Assembly: GCA_021771755.1 (NCBI GenBank)
Contig: JAETOL010000002.1
Location: 109,141-173,140, forward strand
Source of the DNA: Lachnospiraceae bacterium
Lineage (GTDB): Bacteria; Bacillota; Clostridia; Lachnospirales; Lachnospiraceae
DNA: 64,000 bases
Reading direction: 5' to 3'
Both the position numbers and the translations under genes were made by a program. Positions within the stretch are counted from its first letter, which is position 1, and the number at the start of each line of letters is the position of its first letter. This document shows positions 1 through 9,280 of this stretch, in pieces. The notes beneath the pieces were generated by a model, which had not been told where the DNA came from, did no database searches, and saw only the letters and a list, made by a program, of their open reading frames with translations.

Positions 1-1001
1 CCTCTTGGTTCATCATGATTTTCAATGATATTGGAGAGGAAACCAATGTCTCCGATACGTTTCTGAGAGTGGAAACAGCAGCGCTTGTAGTCGTCAGGAG
101 TAATTCTTTTGCGGTCGTACCAGCCTTTGTTACTGTCGCCGAAAACAACCGGAGCAAAGTCGAACATAGTGGAAAAATACCCATTGTCTCCAATGAAATC
201 CGGAAGCTCTTCGTCCTTCTCATTAAATACTTCCCCCACGGTAAACGCCTCATGAGGGGCAAAGCTGCGGTCACGCATTTCGCCCAGAAATTCCCCCACA
301 CCTTTGGCATCTGCCAGCATATGATCCACACAGGAAAGCCCGTCCGGACGGTCTGTGGGATAATTTTTATAAGGCAGTTTTTTCTTGATATTGATGATAG
401 CATCAATGCGGAAACCGCTGAGACCTCTGTCCATCCACCAGTTGATATTTTTGTAGACTTCCTCACGCACTTCCGGGTTTTCCCAGTTCAGATCCGGCTG
501 CTTTTTGTGGAAAAGATGGAGATACTGCCTGTCTGGATGACCGGGAAGCGGTTCCCATACAGATCCGCCGAAGTAGCTGCGCCAGTTGCAGGGAAGTTCT
601 CCGTCTTTACGGTCTTCGATATAGAAGAAATTTCCATATTTTCCTTCGGGATCTGCGCAGGCTTTTTGAAACCATTCGTGCTCATCGGAGCAGTGATTGA
701 CTACAAGATCCAGAAGAATGTACATCTCTCTTTTTCGTGCTTCTTCTATCAGCCGGTTCATATCTTCCAGAGTTCCGAAGGATGGATGAATGTTATAATA
801 GTCGGAAATATCATAGCCCTGATCGGCAAAAGGGGAAGGATAACAGGGGGAAATCCATACAATATCCACACCCAGATCCTTCAGATAATCCAGTTTCTGT
901 ATGATTCCGGGAACATCACCGATCCCGTCGCTGTTTGAGTCAAAAAAGCTTTTGGGATAGATCTGATAAGCAACCTTATCATGCCACCATTTACGTTCCA
1001 T
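1..1001 (-). CDS. malL: GH13 alpha-glucosidase (oligo-1,6-glucosidase type), 3' part outside window
   Basis: Cytoplasmic hydrolase releasing glucose from alpha-1,6 or alpha-1,4 oligosaccharides. The reverse strand reads open from an ATG at 1001 to the window edge, 333 codons; full-length relatives are about 550, so the C-terminal part is missing here. The N-terminus (KVAYQIYPKSFFDSNSDG) is typical of MalL/TreC enzymes. Conserved region I is DLVVNHCSDEHEWF. The nucleophile is Asp200 in GFRIDA, the acid/base Glu257 in FTVGEVF, and region IV is ENHDEPR at the edge. No signal peptide. AGGAGG lies 8 bases before the ATG. The frame is intact. Exact substrate (isomaltose, sucrose, trehalose-6-P) cannot be decided from this part. 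Confidence 0.9.
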   Translation of the reverse strand, partial: MERKWWHDKVAYQIYPKSFFDSNSDGIGDVPGIIQKLDYLKDLGVDIVWISPCYPSPFADQGYDISDYYNIHPSFGTLEDMNRLIEEARKREMYILLDLVVNHCSDEHEWFQKACADPEGKYGNFFYIEDRKDGELPCNWRSYFGGSVWEPLPGHPDRQYLHLFHKKQPDLNWENPEVREEVYKNINWWMDRGLSGFRIDAIINIKKKLPYKNYPTDRPDGLSCVDHMLADAKGVGEFLGEMRDRSFAPHEAFTVGEVFNEKDEELPDFIGDNGYFSTMFDFAPVVFGDSNKGWYDRKRITPDDYKRCCFHSQKRIGDIGFLSNIIENHDEPR

Positions 1002-1098
1002 AGTCTGTTCCTCCTGATATAAATCTGAGGTTTATTATAAAGCTTTCGCAAGGAAAAAACACTGGTCATATTGTCAAAAAAATAAAGGGCTTTTCTAT

Positions 1099-1120
1099 TG
1101 ACAAATACATGGATTTGTCA
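1099..1120. promoter_or_regulatory. Palindromic operator-like site upstream of feoB
   Basis: TGACAAAT (1099-1106) and ATTTGTCA (1113-1120) are perfect 8-bp inverted arms with a 6-base spacer, in the gap between the divergent malL-like gene and feoB. The left arm overlaps a TTGACA at 1098-1103. A second TTGACA at 1132-1137 followed by TATGAT at 1153-1158 (15-bp spacer, short) may be the feoB promoter. A further 7-bp inverted pair, AGTTATC/GATAACT, encloses it (1124-1162). A metal-responsive repressor is plausible for an iron transporter, but the site does not match a Fur or DtxR consensus I know. Confidence 0.45.
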
Positions 1121-1190
1121 TAAAGTTATCTTTGACAAACAGTAGTTATTGCTATGATAACTATGACGAAAGTGAAAAGAGGAAAAATGA

Positions 1191-3536
1191 ATGACGTTAA
1201 AGGATCTGCCGATCGGAAAGACGGCGACAATACGTTCTGTAGGCGGTGAAGGGGCATTAAGACAGCATTTTCTCGATATGGGACTGATTCCCCAGGGAGA
1301 TGTGACCATGGTCAAATATGCACCTATGGGAGACCCCATGGAGCTGCGTATCCACAGCTATGAGCTTACTCTTCGTCTTGCCGATGCGGAAAAAATTGAG
1401 ATAGAGAATATAAGAGATGCAGGAGTTCCTGCTGAAAAGAAGAAACGTTCAAGCCAGCCGATCCCTCATCCGGGACTTGGGGAAGGCGGTAAGTTTCATT
1501 ATAAAAAAACAGAAAACCCTCTGCCGGAAGGAGAACTTCTTACCTTTGCCCTGGCAGGAAACCAGAACTGCGGAAAGACCACGCTGTTTAACCAGTTGAC
1601 AGGCTCCAATCAGCATGTAGGGAATTTCCCGGGCGTTACGGTGGACAGGAAGGATGGTTCTATCCGTGGAAACAGCAATACACTGGTGACGGATCTTCCG
1701 GGTATTTATTCCATGTCTCCGTATTCCAGTGAGGAGATCGTAACCAGGAATTTTGTGCTGAATGAGCATCCAAGAGGCATCATCAATATTGTAGATGCAA
1801 CGAATATCGAAAGAAATCTTTACCTTACCATGCAGCTGATGGAACTGGATATCCCTATGGTCCTTGCTTTGAATATGATGGATGAGGTAAGAGAAAACGG
1901 CGGTTCCATAAATATCAACCGCATGGAGGAAATGCTGGGAATCCCGGTTGTTCCGATTTCTGCTGCTAAGAATGAGGGGATTGATGAGCTTGTAAGTCAT
2001 GCACTTCATGTTGCCAAGTATCAGGAAAAACCGGAAAAAATAGATTACTGTGATGCGGAGGATGACGGCGGAGCCGTACACAGATGCCTCCATGCCATCA
2101 TGCATCTGATCGAGGACCATGCCAGAGACGCAGAGATTCCCGTTCGATTTGCAGCAGCAAAACTCGCAGAGGGAGATGCACTGATTCTGGAAAAGCTGAA
2201 GCTGGATCAGAATGAAAAAGAAATGCTGGAACACATCGTCAAACAGATGGAAACAGAACGTGGCCTTGACCGTTCTGCCGCTATTGCCCATATGCGCTTC
2301 GACTTTATTGAGAAGATATGCGATGCATCTGTCGTGAAGCCAAAAGAAAGCAAGGAACATATCAGAAGTACGAAGATCGATCGGATCCTTACTGGAAAAT
2401 ACACAGCGATCCCATGTTTTGTCGGCATTATGGCTCTTGTTTTTTACCTGACTTTCAGTGTGATCGGAGCTTTTCTTGCAAACATCCTTGATATGGGTAT
2501 TTCTGCTTTGGGCGGTTATGTGGATCAGCTTATGACAGCGGCTCATGTAAACAGTGCGCTTCAGTCACTTGTGATGGACGGCATCTTCAATGGTGTGGGA
2601 AGTGTACTGAGTTTTCTTCCTGTTATTGTAACCCTGTTCTTTTTCCTGTCTCTTCTGGAGGACAGCGGATACATGGCAAGGGTGGCATTTGTGATGGATA
2701 AGCTGTTGAGAAAGATCGGACTTTCCGGACGGAGTATCGTCCCTATGCTGATCGGCTTCGGATGTACCGTACCGGGAGTTATGGCCAGCAGAACCCTTCC
2801 TTCTGAACGAGACAGAAGGATGACCATTCTCCTGACTCCATTTATGAGCTGTTCTGCCAAGCTTCCGATTTATGGATTTTTTGCAGCGGCTTTTTTCCCG
2901 AAAAACAGTGCTCTGGTAATGATCCTTCTGTACTTCGGAGGCATTGTTATGGGAATCCTGATGGCGCTTCTGCTCCGCCGCACCATGTTCAGCGGAGAGG
3001 CAGTTCCGTTTGTGATGGAGCTTCCGAACTATCGTATGCCGGGAGCAAAAAATGTAAGGCATCTTTTGTGGGATAAAGCGAAGGATTTCCTTCAGAGAGC
3101 ATTTACCGTAATTTTTCTTGCGACCCTTGTTATCTGGTTTTTACAGACCTTTGATATGCATTTGAATATTGTATCAGATTCAAAAGACAGTATCCTTGCC
3201 ATGATGGCAGGAGCGATTGCTCCGGTATTTAAACCTATGGGATTTGGAGACTGGCGGATCTCTACCGCTCTGATCACAGGCTTTATGGCAAAGGAAAGTG
3301 TGGTTTCTACCCTCTCTGTTTTGTTTGGAAGTACGGAAGCACTGCTGGCAGCCATTACTCCTCTGGCAGCGGCAAGCCTTCTTGTGTTCTGCCTTCTTTA
3401 TACGCCCTGTGTTGCGGCAATTGCAGCGATCAAAAGAGAACTGGGCGGCAAATGGGCTGTCGGCGTAGTGGTCGGACAGTGTGTGATCGCGTGGGTGGCG
3501 GCTCTGGCAGTTTACCTGATTGGCGGAATCTTTTAA
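1191..3536 (+). CDS. feoB: FeoA-FeoB fusion ferrous iron transporter
   Basis: Imports Fe(II) across the cytoplasmic membrane. Residues 1-75 form a FeoA SH3-like domain (LPIGKTATIRSVGG start), fused through a charged linker to FeoB. The G domain shows G1 GNQNCGKT at residue 123, G3 DLPG at 168, G4 NMMD and G5 SAAKNEG. The membrane part begins near residue 400 with Gate motifs (SGYMARVAFVMD, GFGCTVPGVMASRTL, CSAKLPIYGFF) and a second gate near the C-terminus (LLYTPCVAAIAAI). 781 residues, complete. feoA and feoB are separate genes in many bacteria; fusion is known in Clostridia. AGAGGA precedes the start; an out-of-frame ATG lies 4 bases upstream. Transcribed alone, ending at the hairpin at 3543. 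Confidence 0.95.
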   Translation: MTLKDLPIGKTATIRSVGGEGALRQHFLDMGLIPQGDVTMVKYAPMGDPMELRIHSYELTLRLADAEKIEIENIRDAGVPAEKKKRSSQPIPHPGLGEGGKFHYKKTENPLPEGELLTFALAGNQNCGKTTLFNQLTGSNQHVGNFPGVTVDRKDGSIRGNSNTLVTDLPGIYSMSPYSSEEIVTRNFVLNEHPRGIINIVDATNIERNLYLTMQLMELDIPMVLALNMMDEVRENGGSININRMEEMLGIPVVPISAAKNEGIDELVSHALHVAKYQEKPEKIDYCDAEDDGGAVHRCLHAIMHLIEDHARDAEIPVRFAAAKLAEGDALILEKLKLDQNEKEMLEHIVKQMETERGLDRSAAIAHMRFDFIEKICDASVVKPKESKEHIRSTKIDRILTGKYTAIPCFVGIMALVFYLTFSVIGAFLANILDMGISALGGYVDQLMTAAHVNSALQSLVMDGIFNGVGSVLSFLPVIVTLFFFLSLLEDSGYMARVAFVMDKLLRKIGLSGRSIVPMLIGFGCTVPGVMASRTLPSERDRRMTILLTPFMSCSAKLPIYGFFAAAFFPKNSALVMILLYFGGIVMGILMALLLRRTMFSGEAVPFVMELPNYRMPGAKNVRHLLWDKAKDFLQRAFTVIFLATLVIWFLQTFDMHLNIVSDSKDSILAMMAGAIAPVFKPMGFGDWRISTALITGFMAKESVVSTLSVLFGSTEALLAAITPLAAASLLVFCLLYTPCVAAIAAIKRELGGKWAVGVVVGQCVIAWVAALAVYLIGGIF

Positions 3537-3542
3537 ATAAGC

Positions 3543-3588
3543 AAAAAACATCGGATTCTTTATAGAAAGAGAAACCGGTGTTTTTTTG
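3543..3588 (+). terminator. Rho-independent terminator after feoB
   Basis: CATCGG (3549-3554) pairs with CCGGTG (3575-3580) with one G-U, extended by an A-run and a run of seven T (3581-3587). It lies 7 bases after the feoB stop. Confidence 0.75.
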
Positions 3589-3625
3589 TTGTTAGGGCAA
3601 ATAAACCATCTGCTGTTGAGGGTTA

Positions 3626-4435
3626 TTATTCGCACCGGATTGTAATCATAGTAATGTAATCGCTGCGATCGTTGATAGACATTTCATTCAATCCTTCTTC
3701 GTAGGCATGTCCGGTAAGGGTCAGATCATGTTCGCGGGCGTAGGCAAGAACAGACTGATAAACGGCAGGAATCCGGCTCCAGTCACCGATGCAGAAGGCT
3801 CGCAGATATTTTCCGGCAGGAAGGATCATATCCCAGCTATCAGAGGCAGGAGGGCAATAGGCGAAGAAGGAGTCGTAACCGGTAAAATTGCCTTCCTGAA
3901 GATTCTTTGTGGAGATGCGGCTTCCAAAGCTGTCATAAAGATGGAAGAGTTTCTTCAGGCGAAGTGAAAATTCAGCAGCAACAGAAAAATCTTCTTCATC
4001 ATATTTTCCGGAAATAGGGGAGGAGAGAATCAGCTTTTTTTCCGGAAGACTGCATAATTCGATTCTGCCATGCTGAGACTGCATTCCCAGTCTCAGACGT
4101 TCTGCTTTTTGCTCCAGAAAAGCCTGTGCAGATAAAAGCTGCTCGATGGATTCGTCGATCAGCTTTTTCTTTTTTGTCATCATCTGAGAAAAGGATTCGT
4201 CAGATGGTCTTGTTACATATTCCCGGATTTCATCAATAGAAAGTCCCACCTTGCGTAAGGTCAGAATCAATTCCAGCTGTGCAAACTGAAAGCAGGTATA
4301 GTAATGATAGCCGTTTTCCCGGATTACTTCCGGCTGAAATAATCCAATGTCATTATAATAGTGTAAAGTACGTTTGTTGACACCGGTAAATTTTGCAAAC
4401 TCCCCAGATGAATATAAATATTTTTTTTGATCCAT
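3626..4435 (-). CDS. MerR-family regulator with C-terminal effector domain
   Basis: One-component transcription activator of the BmrR/TipA class. An N-terminal winged HTH (SSGEFAKFTGVNKRTLHYYN, residues 9-28) is followed by a dimerisation helix (residues 85-115) and a GyrI-like ligand-binding domain of about 150 residues ending in EMSINDRSDYITMITI. 269 residues. It is transcribed divergently from the GNAT/ABC operon, and the shared gap holds a 19-bp-spacer promoter with a palindrome, so it very likely controls that operon. Ligand unknown; drug-like or lipophilic compounds are common for this class. Confidence 0.88.
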   Translation of the reverse strand: MDQKKYLYSSGEFAKFTGVNKRTLHYYNDIGLFQPEVIRENGYHYYTCFQFAQLELILTLRKVGLSIDEIREYVTRPSDESFSQMMTKKKKLIDESIEQLLSAQAFLEQKAERLRLGMQSQHGRIELCSLPEKKLILSSPISGKYDEEDFSVAAEFSLRLKKLFHLYDSFGSRISTKNLQEGNFTGYDSFFAYCPPASDSWDMILPAGKYLRAFCIGDWSRIPAVYQSVLAYAREHDLTLTGHAYEEGLNEMSINDRSDYITMITIRCE

Positions 4436-4446
4436 AAAATCCCCCC

Positions 4447-4477
4447 TTGACTGTACAGTTACTGTACATTATATGAT
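4447..4477 (+). promoter_or_regulatory. MerR-type promoter/operator (19-bp spacer) for GNAT-ABC operon
   Basis: TTGACT (-35, 4447-4452) and TATGAT (-10, 4472-4477) are separated by 19 bp, longer than the normal 17. The spacer holds a perfect inverted repeat GTACAG-TTA-CTGTAC (4453-4467). This overlong spacing with a central dyad is the hallmark of MerR-activated promoters, and a MerR gene starts 12 bases away on the other strand. Confidence 0.88.
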
Positions 4478-4520
4478 ACCTTCTGACAAAGAAGAAATCA
4501 ATAAGAAAGAGGAGATCATT

Positions 4521-5069
4521 ATGGAGTTTAAAACAGTAACCGAGCAGCAGTGGCCGAAGATAAAGGAAATTTATATGGAGGCATTCCCAAAGCGGGAAAG
4601 GAAACCGTATGTTATCCTGCGCCATTCTGTGAAAAAGAAAAAAGCAGTTGTTATGGCAGCAATGGAAAAAGAACAGCTTTTGGGATTTACAGTTCTGATC
4701 CCATATAAAGACATGGTTATGGTAGATTATCTGGCAGTATCTTCCAAAATCAGAAGTAAAGGAACAGGAAGTTACATTTTGCAGAACGTATGCAGGGAAT
4801 ATGCGGATAAAAAAATCGTTCTTCTGATCGAGTGTCTGGATAGTGCTGCGGAGAATCGGGACCAGAGGGCCGCGCGGCGAAAGTTTTATCTGAAAAATGG
4901 ATTTACTTCTTCTGACATTTTTATTGAGGGAGCCAGTGGGAAAATGGAGATTCTTAATTATGGCGGAAAGGTTTCGCAGGAGGATTATATTTCTTTACAG
5001 AAGCATGCTCTTGGAGCGATATTTTTTAAACTGTCCGGCATCAAAATTGTGAAAAGCAAGACGGTTTAA
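4521..5069 (+). CDS. GNAT-family N-acetyltransferase
   Basis: Probable acetyl-CoA-dependent acyltransferase of unknown substrate, 182 residues. The acetyl-CoA binding core is visible as VDYLAVSSKIRSKGTGSYIL, followed by the family's C-terminal KFYLKNGF strand. The start was placed at the ATG at 4521 because AGAGGAG lies 6 bases upstream; an in-frame ATG at 4473 overlaps the -10 box and is unlikely. It is the first gene after the MerR-type promoter and lies 25 bases before the ABC gene, so it may modify the same toxic compound the pump exports. That functional link is inference. Confidence 0.85.
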   Translation: MEFKTVTEQQWPKIKEIYMEAFPKRERKPYVILRHSVKKKKAVVMAAMEKEQLLGFTVLIPYKDMVMVDYLAVSSKIRSKGTGSYILQNVCREYADKKIVLLIECLDSAAENRDQRAARRKFYLKNGFTSSDIFIEGASGKMEILNYGGKVSQEDYISLQKHALGAIFFKLSGIKIVKSKTV

Positions 5070-5094
5070 AAGCAAGAAAGGGGATGCGGCGATT

Positions 5095-6735
5095 ATGAAA
5101 ATGATATTTTCAAAAGTAAAGTTAAAACCAAAACAGATCTCTGGTTTGTTTCTTCTGGTGCTGTTTTCGGCTGTGGGGCAGATGCTTCTGCCGTCTTTTC
5201 TGGCGCAGATGATCAGCCATGGAGTTGCGGAAAGCAAAAACAGTGTGATCTGGATGTATGCAGCGATCATGGCAGGGATTACGGTTTTGTCCTGTATCAT
5301 CAGCTTTTTGTCTGTTAAGATTGCCTCTTATATATCTACAGATTTTGCGGCACAGCTGAGAGAACTGGTTTTCTCCAGAGTGCAGGAGTTTTCGGCAGCG
5401 GAAATGGATCAGTTTGGTACCGCAAGTCTTATTACCAGAAGCACCTCAGATATTACCAATGTACAGAATTTTCTTACGCTGCTGCTTCGTGTGGGGCTGC
5501 TGGCGCCTATGATGGCAGCTGCAGGACTTGTGTTTTCCGCTGCCACAGGCGGTCAGGTCAGTTCCGTACTGCTGGTGGCTATTCCAGTGCTTCTGATTAC
5601 ACTGACGATCATTATGATATTTGCTTCCCGGTATTCCATTCGTCTGCGGAAAAAACTGGATCAGATCAACCGTCTGTTTCTGGAGTCTCTGGAAGGTGTG
5701 CGTGTGATACGTGCATTTAATAAACAGAAAGCAGAGAGTGCCCGTTTTGAGGAGGCTAATGGTGATTATGCGATGACAGCGATGGCTGCAGGCCGTATCA
5801 CCAGTCTTTTAATGCCGGTGATCAGTGTGATCTTTGGCGTTACCACAGCAGCTGTTCTGGGAATGGGAGCTTATTATGTGAATACAGGCGCTATGGAGGT
5901 AGGCTCTCTGGTGGCAAACAGCCAGTATATCAGTATGGTACTGACTTCGGTTATGATGCTGTCGCTGGTGATCATGATGTTTCCTACCAGCTATGCCTGT
6001 GCAAAACGAATTTCAGAAGTTCTGGAAACAGAAAGCTCTATCCGGGACGGAAGCTTTCCTCTGGAAAAACGTCCGGCACATGCCACCGTGGAGTTTCGTC
6101 ATGTGACATTTGCATATCCGAGGGCAGAAGAGCCGATTTTGAAGGATGTCAGTTTTGTGTCAAATCCAGGAGAGATCACAGCCATTATAGGAGGAACCGG
6201 ACGCGGCAAATCCAGTATCTTAAAACTGATCCCAAGGCTGTATGATCCGATGTTCGGGGAGGTGTTGATCGACGGAGTAAACGCAAAGGAATATCGCATG
6301 GAGGATCTGCGTTCTTTCATTGGATATGTTCCGCAGAAAAATGTACTGTTCTCCGGAGATATTGCGGAGAATCTGAATTTTGGAAAGGAAAATGGTACAG
6401 AGGAAGACTGGAAACAGGCGGCAAAGATCGCATGTGCAGATGAGTTTATCTGCAAAAAGAAACAGGGATATCATGAGGCTGTTGCCCAGGGAGGAACAAA
6501 TTTATCCGGAGGTCAGAGACAGCGTATGGCAATTGCCAGAGCTGTAATGAAAAAGCCGGAGATCTATGTGTTTGACGACAGTTTTTCGGCGTTGGATATG
6601 AAAACAGACAGACAGCTGCGCCAGAATCTGAAAGAGAGTATTGGAGAGGCAACCGTGATCATGGTGGCACAGAGAATCAGCACGATTCTGGATGCAGACC
6701 GTATCCTGGTGGTGGATGACGGACAGATCATTTGA
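5095..6735 (+). CDS. ABC exporter half-transporter, truncated by in-frame TGA
   Basis: Fused membrane-ATPase protein of the heterodimeric multidrug/lipid exporter type (YfiB/LmrC-like). Six TM segments occupy residues 15-300. The ATPase has Walker A GGTGRGKSS, Q-loop YVPQKNVLF, signature LSGGQRQR and Walker B VFDDSFSALD, where Asp replaces the catalytic Glu and VAQRIS replaces the H-loop His, as in the degenerate partner of heterodimers. The reading frame stops at TGA (6733-6735) after DDGQII, but the same frame continues for 27 more sense codons (NGTHKELL...LGKEAV) to TGA at 6817. One base change, probably GGA to TGA, explains this. Its partner downstream is a pseudogene, so the pump is probably dead. 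Confidence 0.85.
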   Translation: MKMIFSKVKLKPKQISGLFLLVLFSAVGQMLLPSFLAQMISHGVAESKNSVIWMYAAIMAGITVLSCIISFLSVKIASYISTDFAAQLRELVFSRVQEFSAAEMDQFGTASLITRSTSDITNVQNFLTLLLRVGLLAPMMAAAGLVFSAATGGQVSSVLLVAIPVLLITLTIIMIFASRYSIRLRKKLDQINRLFLESLEGVRVIRAFNKQKAESARFEEANGDYAMTAMAAGRITSLLMPVISVIFGVTTAAVLGMGAYYVNTGAMEVGSLVANSQYISMVLTSVMMLSLVIMMFPTSYACAKRISEVLETESSIRDGSFPLEKRPAHATVEFRHVTFAYPRAEEPILKDVSFVSNPGEITAIIGGTGRGKSSILKLIPRLYDPMFGEVLIDGVNAKEYRMEDLRSFIGYVPQKNVLFSGDIAENLNFGKENGTEEDWKQAAKIACADEFICKKKQGYHEAVAQGGTNLSGGQRQRMAIARAVMKKPEIYVFDDSFSALDMKTDRQLRQNLKESIGEATVIMVAQRISTILDADRILVVDDGQII

Positions 6736-6820
6736 AATGGAACACATAAGGAGCTGTTAAATACCTGCCCTCTTTATCGGGAAATTGCAGAGATACAATT
6801 GGGAAAGGAGGCAGTCTGAT

Positions 6821-8390
6821 ATGAAAAATATAAGGATATTTAAGCGGCTTTTGGGGTATCTGAAAGCATATCGCCTGCGTCTGGTTCTGGTGCTTTTGGC
6901 AGCGGTGATCAGTACGGCTTTTATGGTTCTTGCCCCTTTTCTTGTGGGAAAGGTGACTACAACACTTTTTGCCGGCATTGCAGATGGAGTGTTTTACTGG
7001 GAGACGATCCTCTGGCTTCTGGCGGCGCTGGTTGCACTTTATTTTGTCTCACAGCTGTTTTCCTTTCTGCAGGGATTTGGAATGGCAAAGATCACTGCCG
7101 ACGTGATGCAGACGATCCGAAGAGAGATCGATGAAAAAATGCATCGTTTAAAATTGAATTATTATGATGTTCATACACATGGAGATATATTAAGTGTAAT
7201 TACAAATGATGTAGACACCATTAATAATACCATCAGTCAGAATCTGACTGCAGTAGTGACTCAGGTAACAATGGCGGCAGGGGTAATGAAAGCAAGCGAA
7301 AAGTATTATGGGGAACAGCAGGAACTGTTGGGAAAACTGAATGGTTATGTGGAGGAAATGTATAATGGACAGACGGTAGTTCAGACCTTTCATTATCAGG
7401 AACGTGCAAAGAAGGAATTTGCCAGACTGAATGATGCACTGAAGACCAGTTCCAGAAAAGCAGAAACAACAGCAGGGGCGGTCAGCCCGATCACGACCAG
7501 GCTATGCTGGAATATACCTGGCGTTTTGCGGAGCCGTTTTCTGCTATTGCAGGAATGGCAGGAAGCTTTGGCGCGGCAGCGGCAGCAGGAAATCGTATTT
7601 TCAGCCTTCTGGATGCAGAAGAGGAGATTCCGGACAGCAAGCGGTGTGTGATTCCGGATGACCGCAGCGGTCGGGTTACTTTTGAGAATGTTAAATTCGG
7701 ATATACGCCGGATCATCTTCTGATGAACGGAATCAATCTGACAGTAGAGCCCGGACAGAAGGTTGCAGTTGTAGGGCCTACAGGCGCCGGAAAAACGACG
7801 CTTATCAATCTCCTGATGCGTTTCTATGAGGTAAACGGAGGCTCGATCCAGGTAGATGGAGTCAGGATTACAGATATGTCAAGAGAGGAACTTCGTGACC
7901 GTTTTGGTATGGTTCTTCAGGATACCTGGCTATTTGAGGGAACCATTGGAGAAAATATCGGATATGCGGAGAAAATATGCCGAAGGAAAAGATCAGGGAT
8001 GCTGCGGAATCTAGCTGTGCACACAGCTTTATCAAAACTCTCCCGGGAGGCTATGATATGATTCTGACCAAAGGAGCGGAAAATATCTCTCAGGGAGAAC
8101 GACAGCTTCTGACGATTGCCCGTGCCATTGCATCGGATCCGGAGATCATGATTCTGGATGAGGCTACCAGCAACGTGGATACTCATACAGAGGTTCTGAT
8201 CCAGAAAGCGATGGCAGAGCTGATGAAGGGACGTACCAGTTTCGTGATCGCCCATCGTCTTTCCACTATCCGGGATGCGGATATGATCCTTTATATGGAA
8301 GACGGGGATATTAAGGAAATGGGCGATCATGAGGAACTGATGAAAAAGAATGGAAAATATGTAGCTCTTTATATGAGCCAGTTTGCGTGA
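6821..8390 (+). pseudogene. ABC exporter half-transporter, broken by deletions and frameshifts
   Basis: Partner of the preceding ABC gene; ATG at 6821 has GGAGG upstream and abuts the ancestral stop of its neighbour. Frame 1 runs 6821-7651 and shows TM1-2, but after LTAVVTQVTMAAG (about 7275) it jumps to VMKASEKYYGEQQ, lacking TM3-4. After AGAVSPITT (about 7497) TM5 is missing and the true frame shifts to QAMLEYTWRF. A second frameshift near 7970, apparently one lost A, moves the frame to MPKEKIRDAAESS. The ATPase pieces are Walker A GPTGAGKTT, signature ISQGERQ and Walker B ILDEATSNVD with the catalytic Glu, i.e. the competent half. Three lesions make function very unlikely. Confidence 0.85.
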
Positions 8391-8397
8391 TAAAAAA

Positions 8398-9198
8398 CTA
8401 AAGTAGCTGCTGTACAGGAAGCTGCAGCTGGGTAATATATTCCGATTCGTCGGAGGTAGTATGGATATCGATCCAGAGAAGCTCCAGCAGGTCTCCGGTA
8501 ACTTTAAGATCATGAACTTCTGCATACTTTATCAGTTTTCTGCCCCAGTCGGTACTTTGGGAATAACTGCCCCTGTAAGTAACACAGAGATAATCGCCTC
8601 CGGGAATCTGCTTTTTTCCATTTTCATCAATCAGAAATACAGACTGATAGGAAAGGGATCTTTTTTCCAAAAGAGAGGAGCGGGAGATGACAGTTCCAAT
8701 TTGATTACTTCCGATAATGTATAGTTTTTCCTTATCCAGGTTGATCAGTCGCTTTATCAGCAGATCCATTTCTTCTGCAGCCTGATAGCCTTCTGACAAA
8801 AGATGACATCGGCGGGGCGGAAGGGTTATCTTTGTGATTTCATGCAGAGGAAGGTTCTGGGCAGAACGGATGGTATTTAAACGATGCGCCACATTTTTCT
8901 GAAGCTTCTGGAGTTTTAGCATCTGCTTATGGATGGCTTCCTGTTCTTCTTCCAGAAGCTTCAGGGAGGCGGCTGTATTGTGATCGTCCAGATATTCGCG
9001 GATCTGTTCCATAGTAAAACCGATGGAACGGAGATCCCGGATCACGTTCAGTCTCCAGATATCGTGGATGCTGTAGCGGCGGTATCCGGACTCCGAGCGT
9101 TCCGGTTTTATGATTCCGATTTCTTCATAATAACGGATGGAATCTACGCCAATGTCATAGAGCCTGGATATTTCACCGATTCTAAAATATTTTTTCAT
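8398..9198 (-). CDS. MerR-family regulator with GyrI-like C-terminus
   Basis: One-component activator, 266 residues. N-terminal winged HTH YFRIGEISRLYDIGVDSIRY, GYRRYS wing, long dimerisation helix (residues 75-115), and effector-binding domain of the BmrR/GyrI fold ending DESEYITQLQLPV. Two ATGs are close: the one at 9207 sits only one base from AGGAG, so the ATG at 9198, 10 bases from AGGAG, is preferred. It lies convergent to the ABC pseudogene and divergent from the YitT-like gene, whose promoter carries a 19-bp spacer and a 10-bp-arm palindrome. It most likely regulates that gene. Confidence 0.87.
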   Translation of the reverse strand: MKKYFRIGEISRLYDIGVDSIRYYEEIGIIKPERSESGYRRYSIHDIWRLNVIRDLRSIGFTMEQIREYLDDHNTAASLKLLEEEQEAIHKQMLKLQKLQKNVAHRLNTIRSAQNLPLHEITKITLPPRRCHLLSEGYQAAEEMDLLIKRLINLDKEKLYIIGSNQIGTVISRSSLLEKRSLSYQSVFLIDENGKKQIPGGDYLCVTYRGSYSQSTDWGRKLIKYAEVHDLKVTGDLLELLWIDIHTTSDESEYITQLQLPVQQLL

Positions 9199-9215
9199 AT
9201 TATACATTCTCCTGC

Positions 9216-9246
9216 TTGACTCTGGTATAATACCAGAGTTTATAAT
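9216..9246 (+). promoter_or_regulatory. MerR-type promoter/operator (19-bp spacer) for YitT-like gene
   Basis: TTGACT (9216-9221) and TATAAT (9241-9246) are 19 bp apart. ACTCTGGTAT (9219-9228) and ATACCAGAGT (9230-9239) form a perfect palindrome with a single central base. The arrangement is diagnostic for MerR-family control. Confidence 0.9.
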
Positions 9247-9280
9247 GATTTCAGATTCATAAAAAGAAAGGAAATCAAAA

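Noticed and set aside
15..938. Long plus-strand open frame opposite the alpha-glucosidase
   Set aside because: It is antisense to a frame with all GH13 catalytic motifs and has no ribosome binding site or recognisable product.
1449..2546. 365-codon minus-strand frame inside feoB
   Set aside because: Antisense shadow of the G domain and membrane part of FeoB; composition is Cys/His-rich and not protein-like.
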